A stretch of 64,000 nt of DNA from positions 7,254,001-7,318,000 of the forward strand of contig NZ_CP073714.1 in NCBI RefSeq assembly GCF_023101145.1. Reading direction: 5' to 3'. This stretch comes from Paenibacillus pabuli. Its GTDB lineage: Bacteria; Bacillota; Bacilli; Paenibacillales; Paenibacillaceae. Shown here in pieces: positions 7,538 to 15,727 of the stretch; positions within the stretch are counted from its first letter, which is position 1, and each line of letters starts with the position of its first letter. A program made the position numbers and the translations under genes. The notes below the pieces were generated by a model, which worked only from the letters and a program-made list of their open reading frames with translations, was not told where the DNA came from and did no database searches.

Positions 7538-8611
7538 TTACTGAGGAAGTCTTACACTGTATAGCCGCATGGCATGTGGCTTTCCTTCCATCTCTAGCCG
7601 TCCTTGCAATATTAGTTGTCGTACACGGTATTCAATAAATGCGTCTCCGACAGCTTGTTCGAGATGGCCCAGCACTTCACCGACGACGCGGGCTGCTTTT
7701 ATAAACTCGCCAGGCTGCCTGGTTGACGTAAGCTCTCTTGCCTTCTGCATAATAAACTCATCTATCCCGTCTTCGGGCACACTTTGAATCACGCCATCCT
7801 TCATTAACCGCAGAAGCCCAGGCCGTACGGCCAAATCAACCCACTCTTGCTCCAGTTGACGGCGTTCTTCTAATGACAGCGGCCCCTGCTCAGAACAGAC
7901 ATGCCACATCGCTAACAACTTCTCGGAAAAAATTTCACCGGTTCTTAGAACATCATGCTGAACCCCAGAAGGTTTGAATAACTCCTGATATAAGGAACTT
8001 GTCTCGATCAAATAGATTGGTCCCAGCCGGTTACGCAGCAAATGCATGGCATATAAAAGCCCCGTTCTCTCATGAGCATTATTCGCATACCAGATGGTGA
8101 TTCGCGTATCTTCATCAATTGAACTCAACATGTTGTTTAATTGAAGCAGCTCATCCATGCCTTGGACAGCATAACTTCCATGCTCACTCATATAAAGTTT
8201 CTCAAGCAGCCAGAGGTGCCTGCGGTGTAAATCCGCCTTGTTCGTCAAATCGCCCAATGGACCGATAGCATAGTAGTCATTCATAGAGAAAAACCGCCGC
8301 TCCGAGCGCCCTGGAACCTTACCCATCGCAACCTTAATGCTGCCTAGCGGCGATTCTCCAATCGCTATATGAATTTCACGTGGTTTCTGTCCCATCACCG
8401 CCTGTTTCTCAGCTTTCTCCCGTTTCCGATTCTCGTCTAATGTATTGAATATCGACTGAATTTTCGCTGCAAAAAGAACAGAATGTTCTTCCGCTGACTG
8501 AATACTGACTTCCCTTTCTGCAATGAGATAAAGCATACGCAATAGCGAACGCAGCTCATCCTCATTCATAAGGTGCAGCTCCTTTTCAAAATCAAAGACA
8601 TTGTCAATCAT
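7538..8611 (-). CDS. DUF1835/DUF3658 domain protein
   Basis: 357 residues. An N-terminal helical stretch (1-75) precedes the DUF1835 core, recognisable by IHIAIGESPLGSIKVAMG, FFSMNDYYAIGPLGDL and ITIWYANNAHERTGLLYAMHLL; the C-terminal part (about 230-350) fits DUF3658 with FIMQKARELT and EVLGHLEQAVGDAFIEYRVRQLI. The family is common in Bacillales and has no established function; the fold may bind a nucleotide or small ligand (inference). The start ATG has GGGGG 6-7 nt upstream. No signal peptide or membrane helix. It is transcribed alone, leftward into repeat copy A. Confidence 0.82.
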   Translation of the reverse strand: MIDNVFDFEKELHLMNEDELRSLLRMLYLIAEREVSIQSAEEHSVLFAAKIQSIFNTLDENRKREKAEKQAVMGQKPREIHIAIGESPLGSIKVAMGKVPGRSERRFFSMNDYYAIGPLGDLTNKADLHRRHLWLLEKLYMSEHGSYAVQGMDELLQLNNMLSSIDEDTRITIWYANNAHERTGLLYAMHLLRNRLGPIYLIETSSLYQELFKPSGVQHDVLRTGEIFSEKLLAMWHVCSEQGPLSLEERRQLEQEWVDLAVRPGLLRLMKDGVIQSVPEDGIDEFIMQKARELTSTRQPGEFIKAARVVGEVLGHLEQAVGDAFIEYRVRQLILQGRLEMEGKPHAMRLYSVRLPQ

Positions 8612-8700
8612 GCTTATCCCCCTCTAAACAGTCTAAACAGATGGTCATCTCCGATTAAACTCATTCAAGATCGAACGTACATCTTTGTATCATCGTATGT

Positions 8701-9360
8701 TTACGACGAAATAGACTTTCCAGAGGAGTGACTCAGATCATTCATTTCGTCCCGATTTAATGACGAACGGGTGAAGTGCCGCTCCAGCTTCCGACTTGCC
8801 CACAGGGATACCGCGATAAACAGCAGCACACCTCCCCAACGCACAGGATGTTCCATAAACTGAGCTACATTCGAACCGATATACGTCACACAGAAGATCA
8901 TAATGGCTTTGCCAAAGCTCACCGCAAGCAGGAAGGAAAGCAATCTCATTCGAGCAATACCTGCCGCGACATTGATAATGACGAACGGCCCAACCGGGAA
9001 AATACTCAACAAAAACACATAACTGAACGCATTCCGCCGAATCCATACCATGCTTCGCTGCACGCGCGGTTTGTTGGCCCAACGTTCTACAAAAGCCGAT
9101 TTGCCAATCTCCCGTACAATCAGGAATGTGACGGTACAGCCGAGTACCATCCCGATCCATGAATATAGGAAGCCTGCCCATAGCCCGTACACCGCACCGT
9201 TAACCCCCACAATGAGCAGCGTAGGCAGCGGGGGCACGAATGATTTCATAAAGGTAAGTAAAATACCCGGTAACGGACCCAGGGAGCGAAACTTCTCCAG
9301 CCAAAAACGAATATTCTCTTCCGTAATATAGGACATGATGTCCAAAGATGCCGGGGTCAT
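8701..9360 (-). CDS. TVP38/TMEM64 family membrane protein
   Basis: 219-residue integral membrane protein with five or six hydrophobic segments. The family signature is visible as SFVPPLPTLLIVGVNGAVYG near residues 40-60 and the FPVGPFVIINVAAGIARMR segment near 120-140. These proteins belong to the DedA/VTT superfamily, whose members move lipids across the membrane; the substrate here is unknown. The hydrophilic tail is Ser-rich. The ATG has GGAGGGAAGCAG directly before it. The gene is 90 nt upstream of the DUF1835 gene on the same strand, with no terminator that I can see, so read-through is possible. Confidence 0.82.
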   Translation of the reverse strand: MTPASLDIMSYITEENIRFWLEKFRSLGPLPGILLTFMKSFVPPLPTLLIVGVNGAVYGLWAGFLYSWIGMVLGCTVTFLIVREIGKSAFVERWANKPRVQRSMVWIRRNAFSYVFLLSIFPVGPFVIINVAAGIARMRLLSFLLAVSFGKAIMIFCVTYIGSNVAQFMEHPVRWGGVLLFIAVSLWASRKLERHFTRSSLNRDEMNDLSHSSGKSISS

Positions 9361-9534
9361 CTGCTTCCCTCCAATCTATACAGTTCAAATTTTCCAAAAA
9401 GATGTGGTACCCATTATAAAATACATCTGGTAAACCGATGTGAAGTTTCACTACTCACTTCCCACAGTATAACGTACATATGAACGCTGTACTGTTGTCA
9501 ATTTGAAGAAATTTCACCTGCTGCGATGAAAAAC

Positions 9535-9580
9535 AAAAAAAAAGCACACCCAGACCTGTTCAGTCTTGGTATGCTCTCTT
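9535..9580 (-). terminator. Terminator of the HNH gene
   Basis: On the minus strand AGCATACCAAGAC pairs with GTCTGGGTGTGCT around tgaacag with two mismatches, followed by a run of T. It lies about 60 nt past the HNH stop codon at 9643. Confidence 0.75.
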
Positions 9581-9642
9581 TATCAAATGCCCCGTCTGAC
9601 ACGGATTGTGAGACAAGCCCAGGGCAGTGTATCGCTTAACCA

Positions 9643-11250
9643 TTATTCCAACTGAGCTTCCTGCATAGCCAGCGCATTCAGCTCTTCCTGATGCGCAGCA
9701 TTCCACTCGGGAATACCAGAGCGCATGAATTCTTCGGCATCCATTGCAGCTTTGGACTGATTGCATAGATTACAGGCGCAGACACAGTTGAGTGGCGTGG
9801 TATGTCCGCCTTTGGCTCGCGGCAGAAGATGATCAATCGTGTCTCCATACGATCCACAGAAGTAACAGGTATAGTTATCACGGGTCAAAATAAACCGCTT
9901 GAAATCCTTATTGCTAAACAATCGGCGGATTGTGTACCGATTAACCACAACAGCGGCCTTTTCCTTGACCAGCGTAACCGCCAGCTCCATATCCACTTCC
10001 TGATGCCAGCGCCGTCCCTTGTCCGTCTTGCCGCGCATACGGACCATGCCCTGACGGTTCGTCCGAAGTGATGCCGGATCTTCAGGGTCAATGGCTACAG
10101 GCACCGCTGGAGTATGACGGCGGGGACGACTTTCCATTCCAGCCCCGTGGCTGCGGCTGGAATGCGCTGGCGCCCGCTGCCCGGATGATCCGGCGCGGGC
10201 TGTGTCTTCGCCGCCGGCCTTAGGCGCACGCTCCTTGCGTGCCGGGCGCGGCTTGGACCCGGGCGAGCCTGGCTGACGCACGGGTGCAGGAGGCGCAGCC
10301 TCCTTGGCCGTCTCCGGCGCTTGGCCGGGGGCGGGCTTCGCAGCAGCGGCAGGCTGTGCGGCCGCCGCAGCAGATCCGGCGACCGTATTGGCATCGCCAC
10401 GGTCGCTCAGGCTCGGCGCACTGGCCTCAGCTATGCTGCGGGCCTGTCCTGCGCCGGATGGCAGCGCGGCAGCACGCTTGCGGCGCCGCTTGCGTTTGCG
10501 CTTGGCTGCGGTCGGCTGATCCGCAGCCCCCGGCTCTGCTGCCAGGCCTTGCGGCTTGGCTGGCAGCAGAGCATTGGCCGCCGCAAGCTCCTGCTCGGCG
10601 GCCTGATCCGTGCCAGCGGCTGTGCGCGCGCTGGCACGCTTCGCAGATGGATCAGCACTCGCTGTAATCACCTGCGAATCCCTGTTTTGCAGATCAGCCC
10701 CCGGACCTGCAGTCTGAATCTCCACCTCAGTTCGGGAGAGCGACTCCGTTTGCTCTTTACCCGACTGCAGCTCTGGACGCTTTGCCTTTCTCCGCCTTCT
10801 CCTCTTCTTAAGATTGCCTGAAGGCGAAGAGACAGTGGAAGAAGCAGCGAGGACAGCCTTTTCACCTTCCTTCGAAGAAGATGAACCTACAGACGGCTTT
10901 GACTCCCCGCGTCTTTCTGAAGTAGCAGCGATAGAAGGCATTCCATTTGCAGCATCGACGATCATTTCTGCTGTATGACTCGTAGATGCAGAAGGTCGGG
11001 CAGCAGGAGCACCTCTATGACTCTTTACCGCCTCATCCGAATCCCGGAGGGTGTTATCGTTATCCGCTTGTCCACCGAGCTGACGACAGTAGCGACAAGC
11101 GCCACGTCTGGCTCCAGGGCCAGCCCGCTTTCCGGTTCTTCGTCGGAATTCGGACAAAGGACGCTTTTGCCCGCAGTACATACATGTCTTGGTCAGTTGC
11201 GCTTCATGTTCCGTCATTTTCTGCCGGAAAGGGACAGAGCCCGTCTCCAT
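9643..11250 (-). CDS. HNH endonuclease with N-terminal zinc finger and long disordered linker
   Basis: 535 residues in three parts. The N-terminus (about 20-60) has CMYCGQKRPLSEF and CRYC, four Cys for one zinc ribbon. Residues about 65-365 are low complexity, rich in Ala, Pro, Lys and Arg, with basic clusters such as KKRRRRRKAKRP and KRKRKRRRKRAA. The C-terminus holds the HNH domain: CYFCGSYGDTIDHLLPRAKGG with NCVCACNLCNQSKAAM, including the two CxxC zinc pairs and the DH catalytic pair. The linker DNA is far richer in GC than its surroundings (10120-10640). ATG at 11250 has GAGGTGA 6-7 nt upstream. The domains suggest DNA cleavage or repair; the biological role is unknown. A 53-residue Cys-containing gene lies 44 nt upstream on the same strand. 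Confidence 0.82.
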   Translation of the reverse strand: METGSVPFRQKMTEHEAQLTKTCMYCGQKRPLSEFRRRTGKRAGPGARRGACRYCRQLGGQADNDNTLRDSDEAVKSHRGAPAARPSASTSHTAEMIVDAANGMPSIAATSERRGESKPSVGSSSSKEGEKAVLAASSTVSSPSGNLKKRRRRRKAKRPELQSGKEQTESLSRTEVEIQTAGPGADLQNRDSQVITASADPSAKRASARTAAGTDQAAEQELAAANALLPAKPQGLAAEPGAADQPTAAKRKRKRRRKRAAALPSGAGQARSIAEASAPSLSDRGDANTVAGSAAAAAQPAAAAKPAPGQAPETAKEAAPPAPVRQPGSPGSKPRPARKERAPKAGGEDTARAGSSGQRAPAHSSRSHGAGMESRPRRHTPAVPVAIDPEDPASLRTNRQGMVRMRGKTDKGRRWHQEVDMELAVTLVKEKAAVVVNRYTIRRLFSNKDFKRFILTRDNYTCYFCGSYGDTIDHLLPRAKGGHTTPLNCVCACNLCNQSKAAMDAEEFMRSGIPEWNAAHQEELNALAMQEAQLE

Positions 11251-11294
11251 GTTGTCACCTCGGTTCCGTATGAATCCGGTTTCTTTCTATTGTA

Positions 11295-11456
11295 TCACAT
11301 CTGCTCGCCAACACACTCATAGCCCGATGTCCCGTAGTCTTTTGTCTTATACTCCTGTGTATACTCCTGTGTCTGCCCCACGCACTCGTGAAGGATATGT
11401 TCCACATATTCCAATATATCTTGCATCGGTTTCCCGCATTGTTCACATGTTGTCAT
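11295..11456 (-). CDS. Small CxxC protein upstream of the HNH gene
   Basis: 53-residue ORF, shorter than many callers accept. It starts MTTCEQCGKP and ends SGYECVGEQM, with a CxxC pair plus two further Cys (25 and 48), so a single metal site is possible. ATG at 11456 follows AGGTGAG by 4-5 nt, a good site. The stop is 44 nt before the HNH start on the same strand, and the short gap has no terminator, so the two may be co-transcribed. I do not recognise a family. An overlapping alternative frame (GTG at 11446) lacks a ribosome site. Confidence 0.5.
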   Translation of the reverse strand: MTTCEQCGKPMQDILEYVEHILHECVGQTQEYTQEYKTKDYGTSGYECVGEQM

Positions 11457-11589
11457 TGTTCTCACCTTAATCCTGTTCTTAAAGTTCTCTGCTTATAAAT
11501 TATTTAAATGGTGTTCCGCCTTCTTATTACCCTTCGCGTATAAAAAAGAAACATTCGTTCCCCATATCTGAGTCCAACCGGCAATCAAA

Positions 11590-11634
11590 AAACCGTTCCC
11601 TGCTCAACCCTAATGGTCGACCAAGAAACGGTTT
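11590..11634 (-). terminator. Terminator of the acyltransferase gene
   Basis: On the minus strand AACCGTTTCTTGGTCGA pairs imperfectly with TTGAGCAGGGAACGGTT, followed by TTTTTTG. It lies about 27 nt after the stop codon at 11661. Confidence 0.75.
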
Positions 11635-11660
11635 ATTATTCCTTTATTAGCATAAATATT

Positions 11661-12836
11661 TTAACGAACGTCGAGTTGTCCCGAGTTTTGCTGCGGAACC
11701 AAACGTGGTTTGGGTTTTGGCAAATTGCCGAAAATAACCCATGCAAACGGAATGAATCTTGCCGTAAGTCCAACCACAATCCACGACGCAATTAGCGCTA
11801 CCCCAAAACCTCCGGCGTACCACAGATGAATCAGCCAGGAAACCCCGGTTTGCGGTGGAAAATTCCGATAGACCAGCAGGAAGAAAGGATGGATCAGATA
11901 AATACCGAAGGACAGTGCCCCAAGCCGATTAAGCGGCTTGACGATCAGCGATGGTCCTTTGCGATAGAGCAGGTATGCGATCTGAATGAGCACCAGCGCA
12001 CAGGCGAACGTATGCAGATTCCAGAAAAACTCATACCACAGCGTGTTATACGTCGCGATCTTCATACGCAGCAGATAATAAATGTACACATGACCGAGTC
12101 CGGCAAAAATCCATACCGCCCACAGCACAATCCATGAAACTACACGAGCTTTGGTTGCATTTTCCCGACTAATGACAAACCATTGTTTAATCTTCGGAAA
12201 ATATACCCCGATAAAAGCACCCAACATGAAATAGGAGAAGTACGAGAAAGCCCAACTTCCCTTGTTCGGCACCTGGAAGCCATATTTATTACTTACGATA
12301 AATGCCCACTGAATGAGCAACCCAATCGGTACCGACCATTTGACCACTGAGGGATATTTCTTGAGCAGCCACAAGACCAATGGGAATAATAGATAGAATT
12401 GCATATTAATAAATACAAAGTACAGATGCGTATACGCCTTGCCCGTGAACAGTTTCGTGATGAAACTTACTGCCGATTCACCGAACGGACGGCCCTGATA
12501 ATGCGTTAAGTGCAGGATTACAAAATACATTAATGAAAATAAGAAATACGGCAGCAAAATGTAAACAAATCTTTTTTTGTAAAAGTTACTGACCAGCTTT
12601 TTATCAAGCGGGCGGGAATAATAGTTATAGAACAGCACAAAACTGCTCATGAAAATAAACGTGGGTGTGCCATACTTCATAAAAATATTAATAAAATTGT
12701 ACAGCCAGTAATACCCTGAACCTGTCATGTCCACCGTCGCATATGATGTGGAATGTACACACAGCACGCCGATGATCGCCATTGCCCGTACGAGATTCAG
12801 CTCTGGGATTCGCTCTCTTTTGATCGTTTCACTCAT
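11661..12836 (-). CDS. Acyltransferase family 3 membrane protein
   Basis: 391 residues, about ten membrane-spanning segments, with the Acyl_transf_3 opening ELNLVRAMAIIGVLCVHS (residues about 12-29, including the conserved Arg and His) and the late motif LGALSFGIYLIHPFFL. Such enzymes transfer acetyl or other acyl groups from the cytoplasm to extracellular sugars, peptidoglycan or lipids; the acceptor is not evident. The C-terminus is basic and Pro-rich. The ATG is 10 nt behind AGGAGA. It stands alone between two terminators. Its upstream gap (12837-13006) is AT-rich and presumably holds the promoter. Confidence 0.85.
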   Translation of the reverse strand: MSETIKRERIPELNLVRAMAIIGVLCVHSTSYATVDMTGSGYYWLYNFINIFMKYGTPTFIFMSSFVLFYNYYSRPLDKKLVSNFYKKRFVYILLPYFLFSLMYFVILHLTHYQGRPFGESAVSFITKLFTGKAYTHLYFVFINMQFYLLFPLVLWLLKKYPSVVKWSVPIGLLIQWAFIVSNKYGFQVPNKGSWAFSYFSYFMLGAFIGVYFPKIKQWFVISRENATKARVVSWIVLWAVWIFAGLGHVYIYYLLRMKIATYNTLWYEFFWNLHTFACALVLIQIAYLLYRKGPSLIVKPLNRLGALSFGIYLIHPFFLLVYRNFPPQTGVSWLIHLWYAGGFGVALIASWIVVGLTARFIPFAWVIFGNLPKPKPRLVPQQNSGQLDVR

Positions 12837-13006
12837 AATTAGCGTTTCTCCTTAATATGTTTCGTTCATATATCTAATATGACTTAATATGATAAGCTCA
12901 CTATCTATTAAAAAGCATAAAGCTTAAGATGGGTAGTCCAAATTCTTAAAAGTTCCTAAATATTCAACATTTTTCACAGTCTTTTCATGTCTATATATGT
13001 AAAAAA

Positions 13007-13026
13007 AGACCGCTATGACGCGGTCT
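13007..13026 (-). terminator. Terminator of the kinase-regulator-photolyase operon
   Basis: Perfect stem AGACCGC/GCGGTCT with a 6-nt loop, followed on the minus strand by seven T. It is 64 nt past the photolyase stop codon. Confidence 0.88.
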
Positions 13027-13089
13027 ACGAGTATCTTCGTATCTATTCAAAATAATGTTGGTTCACAGGGATAAAAATGGTAAATTTTA

Positions 13090-14433
13090 TTACTTACGAC
13101 TCGCCAGAATTTGTTTATAGATCTCAATAGCCGATTGTCTGGATGTTTTCAGATCAACCATTGCTTCCTGGCGAGGCTGATGAATCTCTTTGCTATGCAA
13201 ATCTTTCAGGGCAGGCAACCATTTCCGGATATAATCCCCTTGAGGATCATACTTCTCTGACTGTGTCACCGGATTGTTCACCCGAAAGTATGGAGCTGCA
13301 TTCTCGCCAAGTGATGCACACCACAGCCAGTTGCCCCGGTTTTGAATATTGTCATAGTCACGAAGCTTGCGTCTGAAATACGCTTCACCCAGCGTGAACG
13401 GGCATTGCAGATTTTTGGTAAGAAACATCGCGGTCAGAATACGAAGCCGGTTCGGCATCTGTCCAGTCTCGTTCAATTCCGTCATTGCTGCGTCGATTAT
13501 TGGAATGCCTGTTTCGGCCCTGCACCACCGTTCGAAGTGATGCTCGCTGAGCACCGACAGATCGTAAACTTTTTCATATGTAAAATAATCACGCTCATAC
13601 ACTGCCCGATACAGATAGAAGTCGCGGAAGCACAATTGTCTGATCCACTCGTCCGAATCCTCCATGCGTTTCGCAGCATCGTACATCTTGCGGATGGATA
13701 CAGCCCCCACAGCAACATATGAACTGAGACCGCTCGGTTCATAAGCTTCATATTCATCCCGATGGTCTCCGTAACCGGCAATCCTGTCCGATAAAAAACG
13801 ATCCAACATTAGATGAGGGTCATTCAAATCCGATGCATCATATGCCAGCAATCCAGACGGTACCTGGAAGGTATCCGGCCATTCTAGCTGCTGGTCACTG
13901 ACCTTCACCTCTGCAACCGTAGTGGTTGAAGCTGGATTGGGATGCTCATTCATGAATTCTACCCAGCGTCGGTGGAAGGCTGCAAATACTTTATATGGCT
14001 CAGACTTGCCCGTAAAATCGGCAAATCCCGCAAGATCCATCAGCAGATGATCCGTCAGCTGCGTAAATGTAACTTCTCGTTCCTCGGTTACCCTGCGTAT
14101 TCCACGATCCCGTTCGATTGCATATGGAGTCATATCCCGATGAACGATGACTTCATCTATACGACCTTGCATCTGTTCGAGGATATAGTCGATCACCTTA
14201 GCCGGTTTGCCATAAGCTACGTGCAGCTTGCGGCCTGCATCGCGGTACCGCTTACCCAGCGTCGCAGCATGCTGTAGGAAGTTAACACCGCTATGTTCCT
14301 TCTCACGACCCTGCCGCAGCAGAAACGGATCATAAATGAGTACATGCAAACTCTCCGCCTCCTGATCCCGCAAATAATCGAATGCGACCAGATCATCTGT
14401 ACGTAAGTCTTTGCGATGTATAAACAACTTCAT
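13090..14433 (-). CDS. phr: Deoxyribodipyrimidine photolyase
   Basis: 447 residues, normal for class I CPD photolyases. The N-terminal alpha/beta domain (1-130) starts KLFIHRKDLRTDDLVAF. The C-terminal FAD domain has the stretch TGIPIIDAAMTELNETGQMPNRLRI spread over residues about 310-335 and LGENAAPYFRVNNPVTQSEKYD near 380-400. The enzyme uses blue light and reduced FAD to split pyrimidine dimers; the antenna pigment cannot be told. AGGAGG lies 7 nt before the ATG. It starts 26 nt after the stop of the BTAD response regulator with no terminator between, so it appears to be the last gene of the two-component operon. Confidence 0.9.
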   Translation of the reverse strand: MKLFIHRKDLRTDDLVAFDYLRDQEAESLHVLIYDPFLLRQGREKEHSGVNFLQHAATLGKRYRDAGRKLHVAYGKPAKVIDYILEQMQGRIDEVIVHRDMTPYAIERDRGIRRVTEEREVTFTQLTDHLLMDLAGFADFTGKSEPYKVFAAFHRRWVEFMNEHPNPASTTTVAEVKVSDQQLEWPDTFQVPSGLLAYDASDLNDPHLMLDRFLSDRIAGYGDHRDEYEAYEPSGLSSYVAVGAVSIRKMYDAAKRMEDSDEWIRQLCFRDFYLYRAVYERDYFTYEKVYDLSVLSEHHFERWCRAETGIPIIDAAMTELNETGQMPNRLRILTAMFLTKNLQCPFTLGEAYFRRKLRDYDNIQNRGNWLWCASLGENAAPYFRVNNPVTQSEKYDPQGDYIRKWLPALKDLHSKEIHQPRQEAMVDLKTSRQSAIEIYKQILASRK

Positions 14434-14459
14434 GCTTCATCCTCCTACTGGACTTCTGC

Positions 14460-15626
14460 CTACTTTGTTGTTAAATCTTCATACAGCCTGATTGTCTCCG
14501 GCTCCGGTTGATGTCCCAGTTCTTCAAGCAGGGTCAGCGTAAATGAATGATATATTCTGAGTATGGCTTGTTGATCATCCATGGATGCACCTACTCTCAT
14601 CATTAATCGGCAGATCTCTTCGGCATACGGTTCCCGTTCCTGTAGTTCCCGCAATTGCTCCATCGCTTCCTTGCTCCGTCCATGCTTCATGTCCCATTCA
14701 GCGATATCCATAACCAGTTCTACATATTTACGTCTTAGCTCTCTCGCTTTGGCTTGGGCCCAGCGATAATCATGCTCCTCCAGATAATCACCACGATAGA
14801 GCGGAACAATATCTCTCAGTGAATCCACGTTATCCGACGTAACATCAGCATATGCCATTCCTTGTTCGAACTGCTCTACATCGCTCACCAGGTTACCCGA
14901 TAACAGACGATAACGGTTCATGTTATATTCCAGCTTGCCTGTCATGCTCCACTCCTTTAACAGTTTGCGGATCTGATAAACGGAAGTATGCAGATGCGTT
15001 AGCCCTTTCTCTTGCGAGACATCCGCCCACAACTTATCGATCAGAATCTCTTTGCTTACCCATTCCCCTCGATGGTGAAACAAAAAAGCAAACAGTTCCT
15101 GCGATTTAGCTGTACGCCACTTATGCTTCTCTGCTTCCTGATCCAAGCTTCTGTAGATATCCAGATGTTTAAAAGTAAGCAATCCGGGCACACGGGTATC
15201 CACCCCGTCAGCTTCAGATTCGGAAACCTGCACCTCGGCAGTTGCTGCAACAGGAGAAGATAGGAGGATCATGCCTGCGATAATTCGATCGATTGTTTTG
15301 GTAAGTCTCGCTGAACTAACTGGCTTCAGCACATAATCCAGCGCCTGAAGCTCAAATGCCTCAACCGCATGATCGGCGTAAGCCGTTACAAATATAACTC
15401 GAATATTGCTGTCCAATTGCTGTATATATTCAGCCGCTTCCAGTCCATTCATTTCCGGCATGCCAATGTCCAGAAACACAACGTCCACACGCTCTTTTGC
15501 CAGAAAATCCAGACCGGCACGGGCTGTCGAAAAGCACTGCACGGGGGTAATTCGCCCATCCGATCGTAACAGGCGCTCCAGATGAAGCTGCGCCGGTTTC
15601 TCGTCATCGATTACAATGGCTTTCAT
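14460..15626 (-). CDS. Response regulator with BTAD output domain
   Basis: 388 residues. Residues 1-118 are a receiver domain with IDDEKPAQ, the phospho-acceptor Asp in VVFLDIGMPEMNG (about residue 53), a Thr in FVTAYADHA and Lys in DYVLKPVS. After a short linker comes a winged helix (about 150-235, HHRGEWVSKEILIDKLW) and a BTAD helical domain (about 245-385) of the SARP type, with AYADVTSDNVDSLRDIVPLYRGDYL... ending LGHQPEPETIRLYEDL. It should bind DNA as a transcription activator. The start ATG is 11 nt after GGAGG. It lies 101 nt downstream of the hybrid kinase and 26 nt upstream of phr on the same strand. Confidence 0.88.
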   Translation of the reverse strand: MKAIVIDDEKPAQLHLERLLRSDGRITPVQCFSTARAGLDFLAKERVDVVFLDIGMPEMNGLEAAEYIQQLDSNIRVIFVTAYADHAVEAFELQALDYVLKPVSSARLTKTIDRIIAGMILLSSPVAATAEVQVSESEADGVDTRVPGLLTFKHLDIYRSLDQEAEKHKWRTAKSQELFAFLFHHRGEWVSKEILIDKLWADVSQEKGLTHLHTSVYQIRKLLKEWSMTGKLEYNMNRYRLLSGNLVSDVEQFEQGMAYADVTSDNVDSLRDIVPLYRGDYLEEHDYRWAQAKARELRRKYVELVMDIAEWDMKHGRSKEAMEQLRELQEREPYAEEICRLMMRVGASMDDQQAILRIYHSFTLTLLEELGHQPEPETIRLYEDLTTK

Positions 15627-15727
15627 CGCTCTTCCAGCCTCCTACCGTGAATATTATTCAATGGGAGCACCGATTATCTCGGCACCCGCTTATTCATCTG
15701 TTAACCAGATTCGCCTAACTCCTCCCA

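Noticed and set aside
10095..10667. GC-rich segment as a possible foreign insertion
   Set aside because: It stays in frame within the HNH gene and encodes a low-complexity linker, so composition bias of the protein explains it better than transfer.
11255..11446. 63-codon frame (GTG start) overlapping the small CxxC gene
   Set aside because: No ribosome site; the other frame has one at good spacing and a sensible Cys pattern.
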